Assembly: GCA_002284615.2 (NCBI GenBank)
Contig: MU069865.1
Span: forward strand, 319,702-333,172
From: Dunaliella salina
Taxonomy: Eukaryota; Chlorophyta; Chlorophyceae; Chlamydomonadales; Dunaliellaceae
Direction of reading: 5' to 3'
Length of the DNA: 13,471 bases
In this document: positions 13,076 to 13,471 of the stretch, in pieces
Layout of the letters: every line of letters starts with the position of its first letter
How positions within the stretch are numbered: position 1 is the stretch's first letter
Notes under the pieces: generated by a model
Told to the model about the DNA's origin: nothing
Databases searched by the model: none
The model's input: only the letters and a program-made list of their open reading frames with translations
Made by a program: the position numbers and the translations under genes

Positions 13076-13471
13076 GTTTACAAGGGAACATAACCTTCAG
13101 CCAGAAAGTTTGGCTGCTCGGTGTGGTGAAAGAAATCCATAAGCTCAGAGATGAAGCGGTAAGTCTGAGTATGTTGGTTTTGAAAGAAACGAGCTACATC
13201 CAGAGAGCAGGCATCAGAAAAATAGAAAGATCCTGTATCATTTGACACTACTCTGTGAGCAGGAAAGGCAGTAAAAATATGTGCATACTTTCTTCTAAGA
13301 CAACACAGGAAGTTGCAAGGGCAGAGAAAGATGACGTGCTTTTCATCCTGCCATTGTTCTGAAACACATAAATCACATTGAGGTGCATAACCATGCCAAT
13401 GAGAATTTTCAACTCGAAGCTTATGGGCGTGCAGAAAGAAAGAAAAAGAAAAACTACGCAGGCAGTGAACA
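13076..13471 (-). pseudogene. LINE-A copy 3, minus strand, running off the right edge
   Basis: The minus strand is open from the window edge to a TAA at 13078-13080 (131 codons including the stop). It reads LHAHKLRVENSHWHG, CDLCVSEQWQDEKHVIFLC and the NDTGSFYF to AEGYVPL tail, matching the plus copy with about 18 differences in 357 bp, most of them silent or conservative. Near the edge a pyrimidine-rich CTTTTTCTTTCTTT expansion replaces part of the RNIACF segment. After the stop, TTGTAAACC is repeated (TTGTAAACCTTGTAAACC), a short-unit tail. The 5' part lies outside the window. Confidence 0.7.

Larger units (their letters stand above)
12188..13434. repeat. Inverted repeat of two LINE-A copies (~357-bp arms, ~530-bp spacer)
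   Basis: 12188-12546 on the plus strand pairs with 13076-13434 on the minus strand at about 95% identity by eye. The spacer holds the second half of the 145-bp unit, repeat F copy 2 and the family E fragment. Confidence 0.85.

Overview
This window looks like a repeat-rich stretch of a eukaryotic nuclear genome. Only one intact cellular gene can be supported: a three-exon, two-intron gene for cytosolic large-subunit ribosomal protein uL14 (RPL23) at 6749-7554, plus strand. Its 140-residue product has the plant/green-algal wording RQRKPWRRK and ends [10 protein letters not shown], so I infer a green alga or a relative of the streptophytes. The species cannot be named from sequence alone. The spliceosomal GT-AG introns exclude a prokaryotic or plastid source for this gene.

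Layout, left side (1-5234). The window opens with a possible C-terminal end of a protein with an Asp/Glu-rich tail, followed by a ~202-bp tandem duplication that carries the acidic tail and its stop codon again. Next come an array of GAAATTGCG-type words with a perfect 28-bp palindrome, two ~95-bp direct repeats that bracket a dispersed repeat (repeat C, also at 4889-5168), decayed non-LTR retrotransposon (LINE) 3' ends of one type (LINE-B, CPLC zinc motif), and a minus-strand fragment of an unidentified repeated coding sequence (family E).

Centre (5235-8431). A non-autonomous terminal-inverted-repeat DNA transposon (TIR element, termini CAGAGGTGGGC) occurs at 5235-6599 and again at 10344-11001. 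The first copy is split by a ~702-bp insertion with a 7-9 bp target duplication, and the second copy preserves the empty site. The first copy ends only 149 bp before the RPL23 start codon. RPL23 is followed directly by a ~441-bp tandem duplication.

Right side (8432-13471). A long gene-poor stretch leads to TIR copy 2, then to a pile-up of a second LINE family (LINE-A, CX2CX9HX4C C-terminal motif). It comprises an old minus-strand copy, a 145-bp tandem duplication inside that copy, a younger 5'-truncated plus-strand LINE-A inserted into the second unit with a 13-bp target-site duplication, then a family E fragment, then a third LINE-A copy on the minus strand running off the edge. The plus and right-hand minus copies form a ~357-bp inverted repeat at about 95% identity, so a read-through transcript could fold into a long hairpin.

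No operon-like functional system is visible. The interest is in transposon nesting with datable order of events, the inverted LINE pair, and an unidentified repeated coding family. All identities were judged by eye; no alignment or database search was run.
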